Assembly: GCA_023393235.1 (NCBI GenBank)
Contig: JAEWMH010000201.1
Coordinates: 1-21,108 of the forward strand
DNA length: 21,108 bases
From: Bacillota bacterium
GTDB taxonomy: Bacteria > Bacillota > Bacilli > Paenibacillales > NBRC-103111
Reading direction: 5' to 3'
Of this stretch, positions 7,707 to 15,066 are shown in pieces (positions within the stretch are counted from its first letter, which is position 1; the number at the start of each line of letters is the position of its first letter). The notes under the pieces were generated by a model. The model ran no database searches. It was not told the DNA's origin and saw only the letters and a program-made list of their open reading frames with translations. The translations under genes and the position numbers were made by a program.

Positions 7707-8840
7707 TTATTTGTCCGTGCTTCTCTGGTAAAACGGAGTTTTGACCACCTTGGCCTTCAGCCGTTTGCCGCGGATTTCCACCCACACTTCCGTATCCGGC
7801 GCGCTGTACTCCCGCTTGAGCAGGGCCAGCCCCACATTACGCTTTAAGGTAGGCGATTGGGTGCCTGTGGTGACTTCGCCGATGAGCTCACCCTCGGGTC
7901 CGGCGTACACCGGATAATGGCTGCGGGGAATACCTCTGTCCAGCATCTCGATACCCGCCAGCTTCCGGGGCAAGCCTGCCTCCTTTAGCTTCAAGAGAGC
8001 ATCCCGGCCGATAAACTCCCCTTTGTCCAGCTTCACAAAGATCCCCAGTCCCGCCTCCAAAGGGGTAATCTCCCTGGAAAGCTCCTGACCGTAGAGTGGC
8101 AGCCTCGCCTCAAAACGCAGGGTATCCCTGGCTCCCAATCCAACGGGAACCAGACCGTCGTCCTTGCCGGCGGCCAGCAAACCGCGCCACACGGCGGAAG
8201 CATCCTCCGCACGCAGATACAGCTCAAAGCCGTCCTCTCCCGTGTAGCCGGTGCGGGAAACCAAAGCCTGCACGCCGCAGACATGGGCTTCCTCCAAAAA
8301 CCGGAATGACCCCAGCTCTCCAACAGGAGCATCCGTCACCCGGTCAAGAATCCGTACCGCCGCAGGCCCTTGCAGCGCCAGAAGTGCGGTAGCTTCGGAG
8401 CAATCCGTCAGCTCCACGGCGGGAACCGCCCCTCCACCCGCTGCAGGCAGATGGCTCTCCAGCCATTGGAGGTCCTTGGCGATGTTGGAGGCGTTCACCA
8501 CCAGCATAAAACGCTCCTCACCCAGGCGGTAGATCAGCAGGTCGTCCACCACACCGCCCTCCGGGTAACACAGAAGCGTATATTGGGCCTGCCCCGGCGC
8601 CAGCTTGGAAACATCATTCACGGTCATCCGCTGGAGGAAAGCCTCTGCCTCCGGCCCCGCCACCAGGAACTCTCCCATGTGGGACACATCGAACAGCCCG
8701 GCCCGCTGCCGGACCGCATCATGCTCCGCCTGGATGCCGGCAAATTGCACCGGCAGCTCCCAGCCGCCGAAATCAATACAGCGCGCCCCTTCCGTTTCCC
8801 CATAGCAGGGGAACAACGGCGTCCGCTTTAATCCCTCCAT
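7707..8840 (-). CDS. gcvT: Glycine cleavage system T protein (aminomethyltransferase)
   Basis: Tetrahydrofolate-dependent aminomethyltransferase (377 aa). It releases ammonia from the aminomethyl-lipoyl H protein and makes 5,10-methylene-THF. Seen: TPLFPCYGETEGARCIDFGG near the N terminus, LFDVSHMGEF (49-58), the TVNDVS segment, SRTGYTGEDGFELY, and the C-terminal barrel ending with the TPFYQRS segment. The frame is open to 8912, but that part is the riboswitch expression platform. The ATG at 8840 is preceded by GGAGGTGG at the right distance and begins the conserved sequence. It is first in the operon, directly behind the glycine riboswitch and its conditional terminator. Confidence 0.98.
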   Translation of the reverse strand: MEGLKRTPLFPCYGETEGARCIDFGGWELPVQFAGIQAEHDAVRQRAGLFDVSHMGEFLVAGPEAEAFLQRMTVNDVSKLAPGQAQYTLLCYPEGGVVDDLLIYRLGEERFMLVVNASNIAKDLQWLESHLPAAGGGAVPAVELTDCSEATALLALQGPAAVRILDRVTDAPVGELGSFRFLEEAHVCGVQALVSRTGYTGEDGFELYLRAEDASAVWRGLLAAGKDDGLVPVGLGARDTLRFEARLPLYGQELSREITPLEAGLGIFVKLDKGEFIGRDALLKLKEAGLPRKLAGIEMLDRGIPRSHYPVYAGPEGELIGEVTTGTQSPTLKRNVGLALLKREYSAPDTEVWVEIRGKRLKAKVVKTPFYQRSTDK

Positions 8841-8852
8841 GCCGCCACCTCC

Positions 8853-8942
8853 AAAAAAATATAAAAAAGGACAGGCGAAAAGGCTCAAATAGGAAACCAT
8901 CCGTGTTATCACGAATAGCTCCGGTAGCCTTCCGCTCTGTCC
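8853..8942 (-). terminator. Conditional terminator of the glycine riboswitch
   Basis: On the minus strand GGACAG, GCG and GAAGGCT (from 8942 down) pair with AGCCTTT, CGC and CTGTCC (ending at 8869), followed by T6, ATA and T7 (8853-8868). The stem has about 16 pairs with one small bulge. Its 5' strand shares the bases CAGAG with the P1 helix of aptamer 2 (CTCTG at 9045-9049). The two folds are therefore mutually exclusive, as in an on-switch where glycine prevents termination. Confidence 0.85.
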
Positions 8943-9146
8943 CTTGTACCTGAGAGTTGCCTTGCCTGTTAAACAGTGTCAAGTTTCCCCTTGGGTGATC
9001 CCGGGTTATTTCCTTATCATAGGAAAAAATCCCGCGATGCTCTCCAGAGTTGCGTCCGGCAGAGGTCCTTTTGCCTGAGAGATTCACCTGCTGTCAGGTT
9101 TACTCCTTCGGCGCCGCCTCTTTTTCACAGGCGATCTCTCCCGCTG
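8935..9146 (-). promoter_or_regulatory. Tandem glycine riboswitch (two aptamers)
   Basis: Two glycine aptamers read on the minus strand. Aptamer 1 (about 9146-9055) has GGGAGAGAT, the core GCCGAAGGAGTAAACC and the closing ATCTCTCAGGC with AAAAGGAC. Aptamer 2 (about 9049-8935) has CTCTGGAGAG, a long P3 hairpin with TTTCCT and AGGAAA, the core CACCCAAGGGGAAAC and ACTCTCAGGTACAAGGGACAGAG. These are the conserved elements of the gcvT RNA motif. It precedes gcvT, so glycine should turn on the cleavage operon. Downstream it leads straight into the terminator whose stem competes with P1 of aptamer 2. Confidence 0.95.
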
Positions 9147-9189
9147 CCATCATCCGCCTATTCAGTTGTAGTTTACCGTCTTTAGCATC

Positions 9190-9219
9190 ATTATAAACGT
9201 CTGCCCAAGGAAGGTGCAA
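9190..9219 (-). promoter_or_regulatory. Promoter of the gcv operon
   Basis: On the minus strand there is a perfect TATAAT (9190-9195) and a weak TTGCAC (9214-9219) at 18-bp spacing. Transcription would start about 35 bp before aptamer 1. It is divergent from the ktrB promoter, and the two -35 regions are about 30 bp apart. Confidence 0.65.
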
Positions 9220-9246
9220 TGGAACTTTACCAGGAATTTCACCATT

Positions 9247-9275
9247 TTGACAAAAGCACCGATTTCCCTTATGAT
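9247..9275 (+). promoter_or_regulatory. Promoter of ktrB
   Basis: TTGACA (9247-9252, perfect) and TATGAT (9270-9275, one mismatch) are separated by exactly 17 bp. They lie about 70 bp before the ktrB start, giving a leader of about 60 nt. Confidence 0.8.
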
Positions 9276-9311
9276 GATGCCAATTCCAGCCACAATGACA
9301 GACTTCAAAAT

Positions 9312-9325
9312 GGCGGACAACCGCC
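9312..9325 (+). promoter_or_regulatory. Small hairpin just before the ktrB ribosome binding site
   Basis: GGCGG, loop ACAA, CCGCC is a perfect 5-bp stem ending 3 bp before the AAGGAG (9329-9334) of ktrB. It could stabilise the leader or affect ribosome access. It is too short to be a c-di-AMP riboswitch, and no known leader class was recognised. Confidence 0.35.
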
Positions 9326-9343
9326 TTCAAGGAGAACCGCACC

Positions 9344-10747
9344 ATGATGAAAAACCTTGCCAGCAGGCTGAGCCCGGTCAGACGGAATTACGAACGGATG
9401 GACCTTTTTCTGAACCGGATCAAAAATAGAATCAGCCCGCCCCAACTGGTTACAGCCATCTTTATTATTCTTATTCTGGCGGGTACCGTTCTGCTCTCCC
9501 TTCCCCATGCTGCGGAAAACGGGGAATCGGTGGGATTTTTGAATGCCTTTTTTACCGCCACCTCCGCTGTGTGCGTAAACGGCCTGATTGTCATCGATAC
9601 CGGCGGCTCTTTTTCCCATCTGGGGGAGATTGTTATCATGCTCCTGATTCAGATCGGGGGCCTTGGTTTTATGACCATGGGTGTGATGGTAGCCATAATC
9701 CTGGGCCGCAAAATCGGTCTGAAGCAGCGGCTGATCCTGCAGCAGACCACCCAATCCACCTCTGTGCAGGGGCTTGTCCGCCTGTCCATGCATATGGTCG
9801 CCATTTCCTTCGTCCTGGAAACGGTAGCGGCCATTATTTTGGCCCTGCGGTGGCAGGGGGAAATGGGCTGGGCCCGGGCTTCCTATTACGGCATCTTTCA
9901 TGCCATATCGGCCTTTAACAATGCGGGGTTTTCCCTGTGGCACGACAGCCTCTCCCGGCATATCGGCGATCCGGTGGTGAACCTGACCATCACCGTGCTG
10001 TTCCTGATCGGGGGATTGGGCTTTATCGTGGTAGTGGAGGTGCTGCGCAAACGGTCCTGGCGGAAGCTGTCTTTGCATTCCAAAGTGGTGCTGCTGGGTT
10101 CGGCTATCCTGACCTTCCTTGGTTTCCTGCTGGTATTCCTGCTGGAGAGCTGGAATCCGGCCACCTTCGGCAGCCTGACCTGGTCAGAACGGCTGCTGGC
10201 CGCTTTTTTTCAAGGGTCCGCCCCACGAAGCGCCGGCTTCAACTCCATCGAAATCGGAAGCATGTTATCCGCCACCCAGTTTCTCATGATCATCCTGATG
10301 TTTATTGGTGCCGCATCGGGCGGTACAGGGGGCGGCATCAAAATCAACACCTTCATTGTACTGGTGCTGGCTACCTTCAACACCTTCCGGGGAGGCGGCC
10401 AAATCCACGCCTTCGGACGCAAGATAAATCAAGAGACGGTGATGCGGGCCTTGGCCGTTACCATGAGCGCTATTGCCGGGGTGTTGATCGTCACCATGGC
10501 TTTGACCATTACCGAGGATTTAATGCACGAGCAGTTTCTCTCCATTCTATTTGAAGCAGTTTCTGCCTTCAGCACCACCGGCATGTCCATGGGGCTGACA
10601 CCGGAGCTTTCACCCGCCGGTAAGGTGATCGTAACCATTACCATGTTCGCCGGAAGGTTAGGCCCTTTGACACTGGCGTACGCCCTGTCCCAAAAGAAAC
10701 GGGTCACCAAAATCGGATACCCGGAGGACAACATTCTGATCGGCTGA
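9344..10747 (+). CDS. ktrB: Potassium uptake channel subunit, KtrB/TrkH family
   Basis: Ion-conducting membrane subunit (467 aa) of a Na-dependent K uptake system. Four membrane-pore-membrane repeats are visible, each with its filter glycine: VCVNGL (Gly80), NNAGFS (Gly195), RSAGFN (Gly298) and STTGMS (Gly413). The flexible intramembrane loop AASGGTGGGIK (323-333), which gates transport in KtrB, is present. The N terminus is about 20 residues longer than typical KtrB and is positively charged. AAGGAG lies 9 bp before the first of two adjacent ATG codons. The cytoplasmic regulator KtrA (RCK domain) is not adjacent; in many Bacillales ktrC or ktrA is elsewhere. A good sigma-A promoter lies upstream. 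Na-coupled TrkH/KtrD-type relatives are the alternative assignment. Confidence 0.93.
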   Translation: MMKNLASRLSPVRRNYERMDLFLNRIKNRISPPQLVTAIFIILILAGTVLLSLPHAAENGESVGFLNAFFTATSAVCVNGLIVIDTGGSFSHLGEIVIMLLIQIGGLGFMTMGVMVAIILGRKIGLKQRLILQQTTQSTSVQGLVRLSMHMVAISFVLETVAAIILALRWQGEMGWARASYYGIFHAISAFNNAGFSLWHDSLSRHIGDPVVNLTITVLFLIGGLGFIVVVEVLRKRSWRKLSLHSKVVLLGSAILTFLGFLLVFLLESWNPATFGSLTWSERLLAAFFQGSAPRSAGFNSIEIGSMLSATQFLMIILMFIGAASGGTGGGIKINTFIVLVLATFNTFRGGGQIHAFGRKINQETVMRALAVTMSAIAGVLIVTMALTITEDLMHEQFLSILFEAVSAFSTTGMSMGLTPELSPAGKVIVTITMFAGRLGPLTLAYALSQKKRVTKIGYPEDNILIG

Positions 10748-10783
10748 TGGCAGCGGGCAGGCCAGCGCCAGAAAACGTTTTCC

Positions 10784-10812
10784 TTGACGCTTCCGGACAA
10801 GGCTCCTAGACT
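10784..10812 (+). promoter_or_regulatory. Promoter of the DUF2264 gene
   Basis: TTGACG (10784-10789) and TAGACT (10807-10812) at 17-bp spacing, about 46 bp before the ATG. No terminator was found between ktrB and this promoter, so some read-through from ktrB is also possible. Confidence 0.6.
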
Positions 10813-10857
10813 AAAGGAAACAACACTTTGGTTTGCTTAATAAGGGAGGAAAAAGGA

Positions 10858-12018
10858 ATGTTACCAGGCTATAAAGACCGCAAATATTGGGTGGAATCGC
10901 TGACGGCCATCGCCCGGCCCGTGTTGGAGAACCTGGCCCGCAGGGAGCTGAAGGCGGCCATGCCCGTGGAATGCGCAGCCGGATGTGAAAGAGACCGGGC
11001 CCACTTTTCCCATTTGGAGGCCTTCGCCCGCACCATGACCGGACTCGCCCCCTGGCTGGAGACACCTGCGGAAGACCCGGAGGAGGAGCAGCTGCGCCGG
11101 GAATTTGCCCAGCTGTCCCGTCTCTGCCTCGACGCCGCTACAGACCCGGAATCGCCGGATTATCTGAACTTCAGCTATGAATACCAGCCCATTGTGGATG
11201 CAGCCTTCCTGGCCCATGCTATCCTGCGGGCTCCCGGCGAGCTGTGGGACAAGCTGGAGCTCCGCGTCCGGCAAAATGTGGCGGCAGCGCTGAAGAAGAC
11301 CCGCAGCCGGAAGCCGTTCTTCTGCAATTGGCTGCTGTTTTCGGCTATGATCGAAACGGCACTCCGTCATATGGGAGAGGAAGACTGGGACCCGATGCGC
11401 ATCGACTATGCCCTGCGGCAGCATGAGCAGTGGTATGCCGGCGATGGAGCCTACGGGGACGGGCCGGACTTCCATTGGGACTACTATAACAGCTTCGTGA
11501 TCCAGCCCATGCTGGTGGATATCATCCGCTCCGTCGGCAGCGCCTCCAACGAATGGGCGGCTATGGCCCCCGCTATTCAACGGCGGGCTGTACGCTACGG
11601 CGAAATTCTGGAGCGCTTCATTGCACCGGACGGCACTTTCCCGCCTATTGGCCGCTCCTTGGCTTACCGCTTCGGCGCCATGCAGCATCTCTCCCAGATG
11701 GCGCTGCAGCATACCCTTCCGGCCGGAGTATATCCGGCTCAGGTCCGCTGTGCTCTGACGGCCGTCATCCGGCGGACGCTGGCTGTCCCGGGAACCTTCG
11801 ACGGCAGCGGCTGGCTGCGCATCGGCTTCACCGGAAGCCAGCCGGATGTGGCCGAACGGTATATTTCAACAGGCAGCCTGTACCTCTGTTCAGCCGTCTT
11901 CCTGCCTCTCGGCCTTCCAGCAGGAGACGAGTTCTGGTCAGGTGAACCCCGGGAATGGACCTCCGCCAGAATGTGGTCCGGCCAGCCTGCCGTATGCGAC
12001 CATGCATTAGGGGAATAA
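10858..12018 (+). CDS. DUF2264 domain protein, possible glycoside hydrolase
   Basis: Soluble 386-aa protein matching the DUF2264 family. Seen: HLEAFARTMTGLAPWLE (52-68), ATDPESPDYLNF (94-105), QPIVDAAFLAHAILRAP (110-126), NWLLFSAMIETAL (157-169) and the very conserved YGDGPDFHWDYYNSF (199-213). The repeated helical segments suggest an alpha/alpha toroid. As recalled, the family has been linked to glycoside hydrolase family GH154 (beta-glucuronidase); the substrate here is not known. No signal peptide is visible, so it probably acts in the cytoplasm on imported oligosaccharides. The frame is open to a TTG at 10828, but the ATG at 10858 follows AAGGGAGGAAAAAGGA. It stands alone between its promoter and a bidirectional terminator, with no sugar transporter beside it. 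Confidence 0.85.
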   Translation: MLPGYKDRKYWVESLTAIARPVLENLARRELKAAMPVECAAGCERDRAHFSHLEAFARTMTGLAPWLETPAEDPEEEQLRREFAQLSRLCLDAATDPESPDYLNFSYEYQPIVDAAFLAHAILRAPGELWDKLELRVRQNVAAALKKTRSRKPFFCNWLLFSAMIETALRHMGEEDWDPMRIDYALRQHEQWYAGDGAYGDGPDFHWDYYNSFVIQPMLVDIIRSVGSASNEWAAMAPAIQRRAVRYGEILERFIAPDGTFPPIGRSLAYRFGAMQHLSQMALQHTLPAGVYPAQVRCALTAVIRRTLAVPGTFDGSGWLRIGFTGSQPDVAERYISTGSLYLCSAVFLPLGLPAGDEFWSGEPREWTSARMWSGQPAVCDHALGE

Positions 12019-12047
12019 ATGGGAATTCAACGGATTTGCGAATGAAA

Positions 12048-12092
12048 TAAAACCGCTCCGCGGCAGCAATTGCCGGGAAGCGGTTTTTATTT
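12048..12092. terminator. Bidirectional terminator between convergent genes
   Basis: AAAACCGCT, an inner CGGCA, loop GCAAT, TGCCG, then AAGCGGTTTTTATTTT. Plus-strand transcripts end on the T run at 12084-12092; minus-strand transcripts end on the A run at 12048-12052. It separates the DUF2264 gene from the convergent AI-2E transporter gene. Confidence 0.9.
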
Positions 12093-12104
12093 TGGATCGG
12101 ACGG

Positions 12105-13121
12105 TCAGGCCTTGGGTTCATCCAGAACCGGCACATCAAGAATATCCAGAATGAAGATGAAGATGGGAATGCCGATAATGAAGCCCCAAACACCCAGATA
12201 ATGCTCCGAGAACAGCAGAATCACGAAGGTATAGAATACGGGCAGGTTGGTTTTGGAGGACATTAGCTTGGGATTTAGGAAATAACCTTCGATGAAGTGC
12301 AGAACGGTAATCATGATCACCACATACACCACCATCAGAATCCCGTCCAGGGTATATCCGATAATTCCCAGCGGAATCAGCGAGATCATAACCCCCGCCA
12401 CCGGGATCAGACTCAGCACAAACACCATAATCCCCAGTGCAAACAGGTACGGGAAGCCCAGCAGAGACAAGCCGATGACGGTGAACACCGTATTGAACAG
12501 GGCAATCATAAATTGCGCCTCAATCACCTTGCCGAAGGAACGTACGAATTTGCGGCCGAAATACTCCATTTCCTGGTAGAGCCATGCAATTTTGCTGACG
12601 CGCAGCTTATTGGTGAATTTCACAATCCGGTTCTTCTCCAGAATGAAGAAAAGGCTTAGGATCAGGGCCATCAAAAAGGTCGTGCCCCAGTTGCTGATGA
12701 TCAGGATGTAATCAAACCCGTGCTGGAGATAGGATTGGAAGTTCATTTGCTTCAAGGCATCGGCAATATACTGGGAAATTTGCGTGTTGCCCGGCGGATT
12801 GCCTGCGATCTTGATCAGGTAATCGGACAGCTGTCTGATCTGGGATACGATCTTGGGGGAATACATGACGATCCCCAGGGTCACCAGACCCACAACCCCC
12901 AGGTAGAGCAGAATAACTACCACATGATAAGGCACCTTGAAAAACCGGTTCAGCCATGCGGTAATGTGGGACTGGAGGCTGTTCATGATGAAGGTGAACA
13001 AAAACACCAGCAGCACCAGATTCAGCATATCCCTCATAAAGTACAAGAGGATGCAGATCAGTCCCAGAATGGAAAAGCGCTTTACTGTGGGATTCGAAAA
13101 AACATTCCTGAAATAATCCAT
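12105..13121 (-). CDS. AI-2E family transporter (YdbI/PerM-like membrane protein)
   Basis: Integral membrane protein of 338 aa in the family named after the AI-2 exporter TqsA. Many members have other roles such as Na/H exchange or general efflux. Seen: two hydrophobic helices at the N terminus (about 15-45), one about 60-85, a long extracytoplasmic stretch with QIRQLSDYL, one helix about 145-170, then several more from about 200 to 330, including YTLDGILMVVYVVIM and the family-typical ending GIPIFIFILDIL. Start: the ATG at 13121 has AGGAG 8 bp upstream; the GTG at 13127 is too close. It has its own promoter directly behind mqnD. The true substrate cannot be told from sequence. Confidence 0.88.
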   Translation of the reverse strand: MDYFRNVFSNPTVKRFSILGLICILLYFMRDMLNLVLLVFLFTFIMNSLQSHITAWLNRFFKVPYHVVVILLYLGVVGLVTLGIVMYSPKIVSQIRQLSDYLIKIAGNPPGNTQISQYIADALKQMNFQSYLQHGFDYILIISNWGTTFLMALILSLFFILEKNRIVKFTNKLRVSKIAWLYQEMEYFGRKFVRSFGKVIEAQFMIALFNTVFTVIGLSLLGFPYLFALGIMVFVLSLIPVAGVMISLIPLGIIGYTLDGILMVVYVVIMITVLHFIEGYFLNPKLMSSKTNLPVFYTFVILLFSEHYLGVWGFIIGIPIFIFILDILDVPVLDEPKA

Positions 13122-13185
13122 TGCCACTGCTCCTGTTCACCAGCCGCTGGGAAAAAGGGCATACCCTCGGGGCTTAATCTGTCTT

Positions 13186-13210
13186 CATTTATTATACATG
13201 AATCCGCCGC
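13186..13210 (-). promoter_or_regulatory. Promoter region of the AI-2E transporter gene
   Basis: On the minus strand GGATTCATG leads directly into TATAAT (13191-13196). The -35 is unclear (T-rich at about 18 bp). The block starts at the mqnD stop codon. It is 20 of 24 positions identical to the block upstream of mqnB (14829-14852). Confidence 0.55.
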
Positions 13211-14065
13211 TTAAGAAAAACCGGGGTTTTCCAGCATTCCGGGTGTTACAGCAGGAACAAGTCCTTCCTCTGCAGCTCTAGTCAGCAAGGCGCGGACGGC
13301 TCCGTAACCCTGCTCCCCCAAATCCCGGGTAAACTCATTGACGTACAGGCCGATATGGGCATCCGCCACCTGGGGAGACATCTCCTGGGCATGCTCCAGC
13401 ACGTAGGAGCGGGAGGCCTGCGGGTTAGCCCATGCATATTCCACCGAAGCGCGGACCCATCCGGCCACCTGCGCCGGGTCCAGATCCTTGCGGGCGATTA
13501 TTGCCCCTAAGGGTATCGGCAAGCCGGTGTCTTCCTCCCACCAGGCCCCCATGTCCGCAAGCATGGTCAGCCCGTAGTTGGGGTAGGTGAAGCGGGCTTC
13601 ATGAATAACCAGCCCGGCATCGATTTCCCCATTTTGCACGGCAGGCATGATCTTATGAAACGGCATCACCACCACCTCGCCGATGCCTCCCGGCACCTGC
13701 TTGGCTGCCCAAAGGCGGAACAGCAGATAAGCGGTGGAGCGTTCGCTTGGGACGGCTACCCGTTTGCCGGACAAGACAGACGGGCCCTGCTCCGCCGAAG
13801 CCGGATCAGCCGTCAGCACCAGTGGGCCGCAGCCGCGTCCCAAGGCTCCCCCGCAGGGCAAGAGATGATAACGGTCCAGCACCCACGGCAGGGCGGCATA
13901 AGAGATCTTCAGCACCTCGGGGCCTTCGCCTCTGGCGGCCAGCCCGTTGGTTATATCAATATCGGCGTAGGTCACCTGAAGCTCCGGCGCTCCCGGTACG
14001 AGCCCGTGGGCCCATGCGTGAAATACAAAGGTATCGTTCGGACAGGGTGAAAAGGCGATATTCAT
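13211..14065 (-). CDS. mqnD: 1,4-dihydroxy-6-naphthoate synthase
   Basis: 284-aa enzyme of the futalosine route to menaquinone. It converts cyclic de-hypoxanthine futalosine to 1,4-dihydroxy-6-naphthoate. It has a periplasmic-binding-protein-like fold. Seen: the diagnostic start MNIAFSPCPNDTFVFHAW, the Ser/Tyr block KISYAAL, VAVPSERSTAYLLFRLW, MPFHKIMPAVQNGEIDAGL, and VIHEARF containing His155, the likely catalytic histidine. The frame extends upstream to 14185, but that part overlaps mqnB. The ATG at 14065 shares one base with the mqnB stop (TGATG) and has AGGAGG about 10 bp upstream, which indicates translational coupling. The other futalosine genes (mqnA, mqnC, mqnE) are not in the window. 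Confidence 0.95.
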   Translation of the reverse strand: MNIAFSPCPNDTFVFHAWAHGLVPGAPELQVTYADIDITNGLAARGEGPEVLKISYAALPWVLDRYHLLPCGGALGRGCGPLVLTADPASAEQGPSVLSGKRVAVPSERSTAYLLFRLWAAKQVPGGIGEVVVMPFHKIMPAVQNGEIDAGLVIHEARFTYPNYGLTMLADMGAWWEEDTGLPIPLGAIIARKDLDPAQVAGWVRASVEYAWANPQASRSYVLEHAQEMSPQVADAHIGLYVNEFTRDLGEQGYGAVRALLTRAAEEGLVPAVTPGMLENPGFS

Positions 14066-14790
14066 CAATGCTGCACCTCCTGATTGGATGTAAATTCTGC
14101 GGCGTCCGGCTCCAGCCGGTCCAACAGCTCCCGGAAGGCGCGGAAGACCTCCTCCAGCGCCTGCAAGGCCTCCCCGATACGCCATGACGCCCGGTCACGG
14201 GGGCCTACTGCGTTGGAGATGCCCCGCACCTCCATACAGGGGAGCCCGAACAGGCTGGCGGCGCAGGCCACGCCGTAGCCCTCCATGGCTTCGCCGGCAG
14301 CGCCGGGATGCCGACGCTCCCAGGCCGCTGCAGTAGCGGCTGTGCCGGTGGCGGTGGACACGGTTAGCACCGGTCCGGTGAGCACCCTGCGGCCGGGAAA
14401 CCGCTCCGCCAGCACGGCTTGGAGCTTCGCCGCCAGCTCCGCCTGGGCGGGCAGCCGGTTGTCGCCGAAGCCCAGTTCCTGGGCGGACCTGAAACCCTCC
14501 GGGGTTTCCGCTCCCAGGTCGGCGGCGATGATTGCATCGGCAATGACCACACTTCCCACCGGGGCTTGTCCGGGGAAACCGCCGCCGATCCCAGCACTGA
14601 CCGCAAGCGTGTACCCGCCGGAGGCCAAGGCTGCTCCTGCTGTGGCTGCTGCCATCCCCACCCCCGCTCCTGATGTCCGGACATCAAAACGGGAATCGCC
14701 GCCTAAGCCCTTTACGATAGCCTCGCGCTCTGCCTCCACGGCGGCAATCACGAGAATACGGACTTGTTTGGTGTGTTGTACCTCCATCAT
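14065..14790 (-). CDS. mqnB: Futalosine hydrolase
   Basis: Nucleosidase of the MTA/SAH nucleosidase superfamily (241 aa). It releases hypoxanthine from futalosine to give de-hypoxanthine futalosine, the step before MqnC. Seen: ILVIAAVEAEREAI near the N terminus, SGAGVGMAAATAG, SAGIGGGF, VIADAIIAADLGAETPEGF, GEAMEGYGVA (the nucleoside-binding Met-Glu) and RGISNAVGPRDRASW, where the Asp is the expected catalytic acid. Coupling to mqnD separates it from a general MTA nucleosidase. Two adjacent ATG codons (14790 and 14787) follow AAAGGATGATTA; the first is taken. A promoter block lies 40-60 bp upstream. Confidence 0.94.
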   Translation of the reverse strand: MMEVQHTKQVRILVIAAVEAEREAIVKGLGGDSRFDVRTSGAGVGMAAATAGAALASGGYTLAVSAGIGGGFPGQAPVGSVVIADAIIAADLGAETPEGFRSAQELGFGDNRLPAQAELAAKLQAVLAERFPGRRVLTGPVLTVSTATGTAATAAAWERRHPGAAGEAMEGYGVACAASLFGLPCMEVRGISNAVGPRDRASWRIGEALQALEEVFRAFRELLDRLEPDAAEFTSNQEVQH

Positions 14791-14828
14791 TAATCATCCT
14801 TTGCCTTCATGACGTCGCAATGCCTATC

Positions 14829-14852
14829 CACTTAGTATACGTGAATCCGGCG
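14829..14852 (-). promoter_or_regulatory. Promoter region of mqnB-mqnD
   Basis: On the minus strand the -10 candidate TATACT (14834-14839) is preceded by GCCGGATTCACG. The -35 position falls in a T-rich run. It is very similar to the block upstream of the AI-2E transporter gene. Confidence 0.5.
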
Positions 14853-14910
14853 TTGAAAAAAACTCTGCTGAGACCGGAGAGGTGCAGTCCACATCCTTGG
14901 TTCGGCGCTC

Positions 14911-15044
14911 TAACGGAAGTGAGAGCCCCTATTGGTGCAAAATGACAGGCTGCAGATTTCTAACGGAAGCCAGCGCCGCTATTTGGTTTCTGTGTGCCCG
15001 TTTTTTGCGGTTTTGCTTCGGATAGCGGCGCTCACCGCCGTTAG
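14911..15044. repeat. Palindromic intergenic repeat element, copy 2
   Basis: Same element as at 4611-4796. Direct half-units have ACGGAA at 14913-14918 and 14963-14968 (50 bp apart). One inverted half-unit has CGCCGT at 15036-15041, giving 79 bp across the inner palindrome, exactly as in copy 1. The inner stem uses AGCGCCGCTAT and ATAGCGGCGCT. A fourth unit expected near 15086-15091 is not clear; the doxX terminator lies there and shows only weak similarity (CTTACCGGCGG). The copy lies between mqnB and doxX. Confidence 0.82.
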
Positions 15045-15066
15045 CCTGCAGCCGAGTCCTGGCTGG

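Noticed and set aside
9276..9343. c-di-AMP (ydaO-type) riboswitch before ktrB
   Set aside because: The leader is only about 60 nt, far shorter than that riboswitch, and lacks its conserved core.
9305..10078. 257-aa minus-strand frame opposite ktrB
   Set aside because: ktrB has all four filter motifs in frame; the antisense frame is hydrophilic low-complexity sequence with no recognisable domain.
10861..11712. 283-aa minus-strand frame opposite the DUF2264 gene
   Set aside because: Antisense to a conserved family; no start signal or motif.
13145..13180. Terminator between mqnD and the AI-2E transporter gene
   Set aside because: AGGG-TATG-CCCT followed by T5 has only four pairs and would lie in the leader of the transporter gene.
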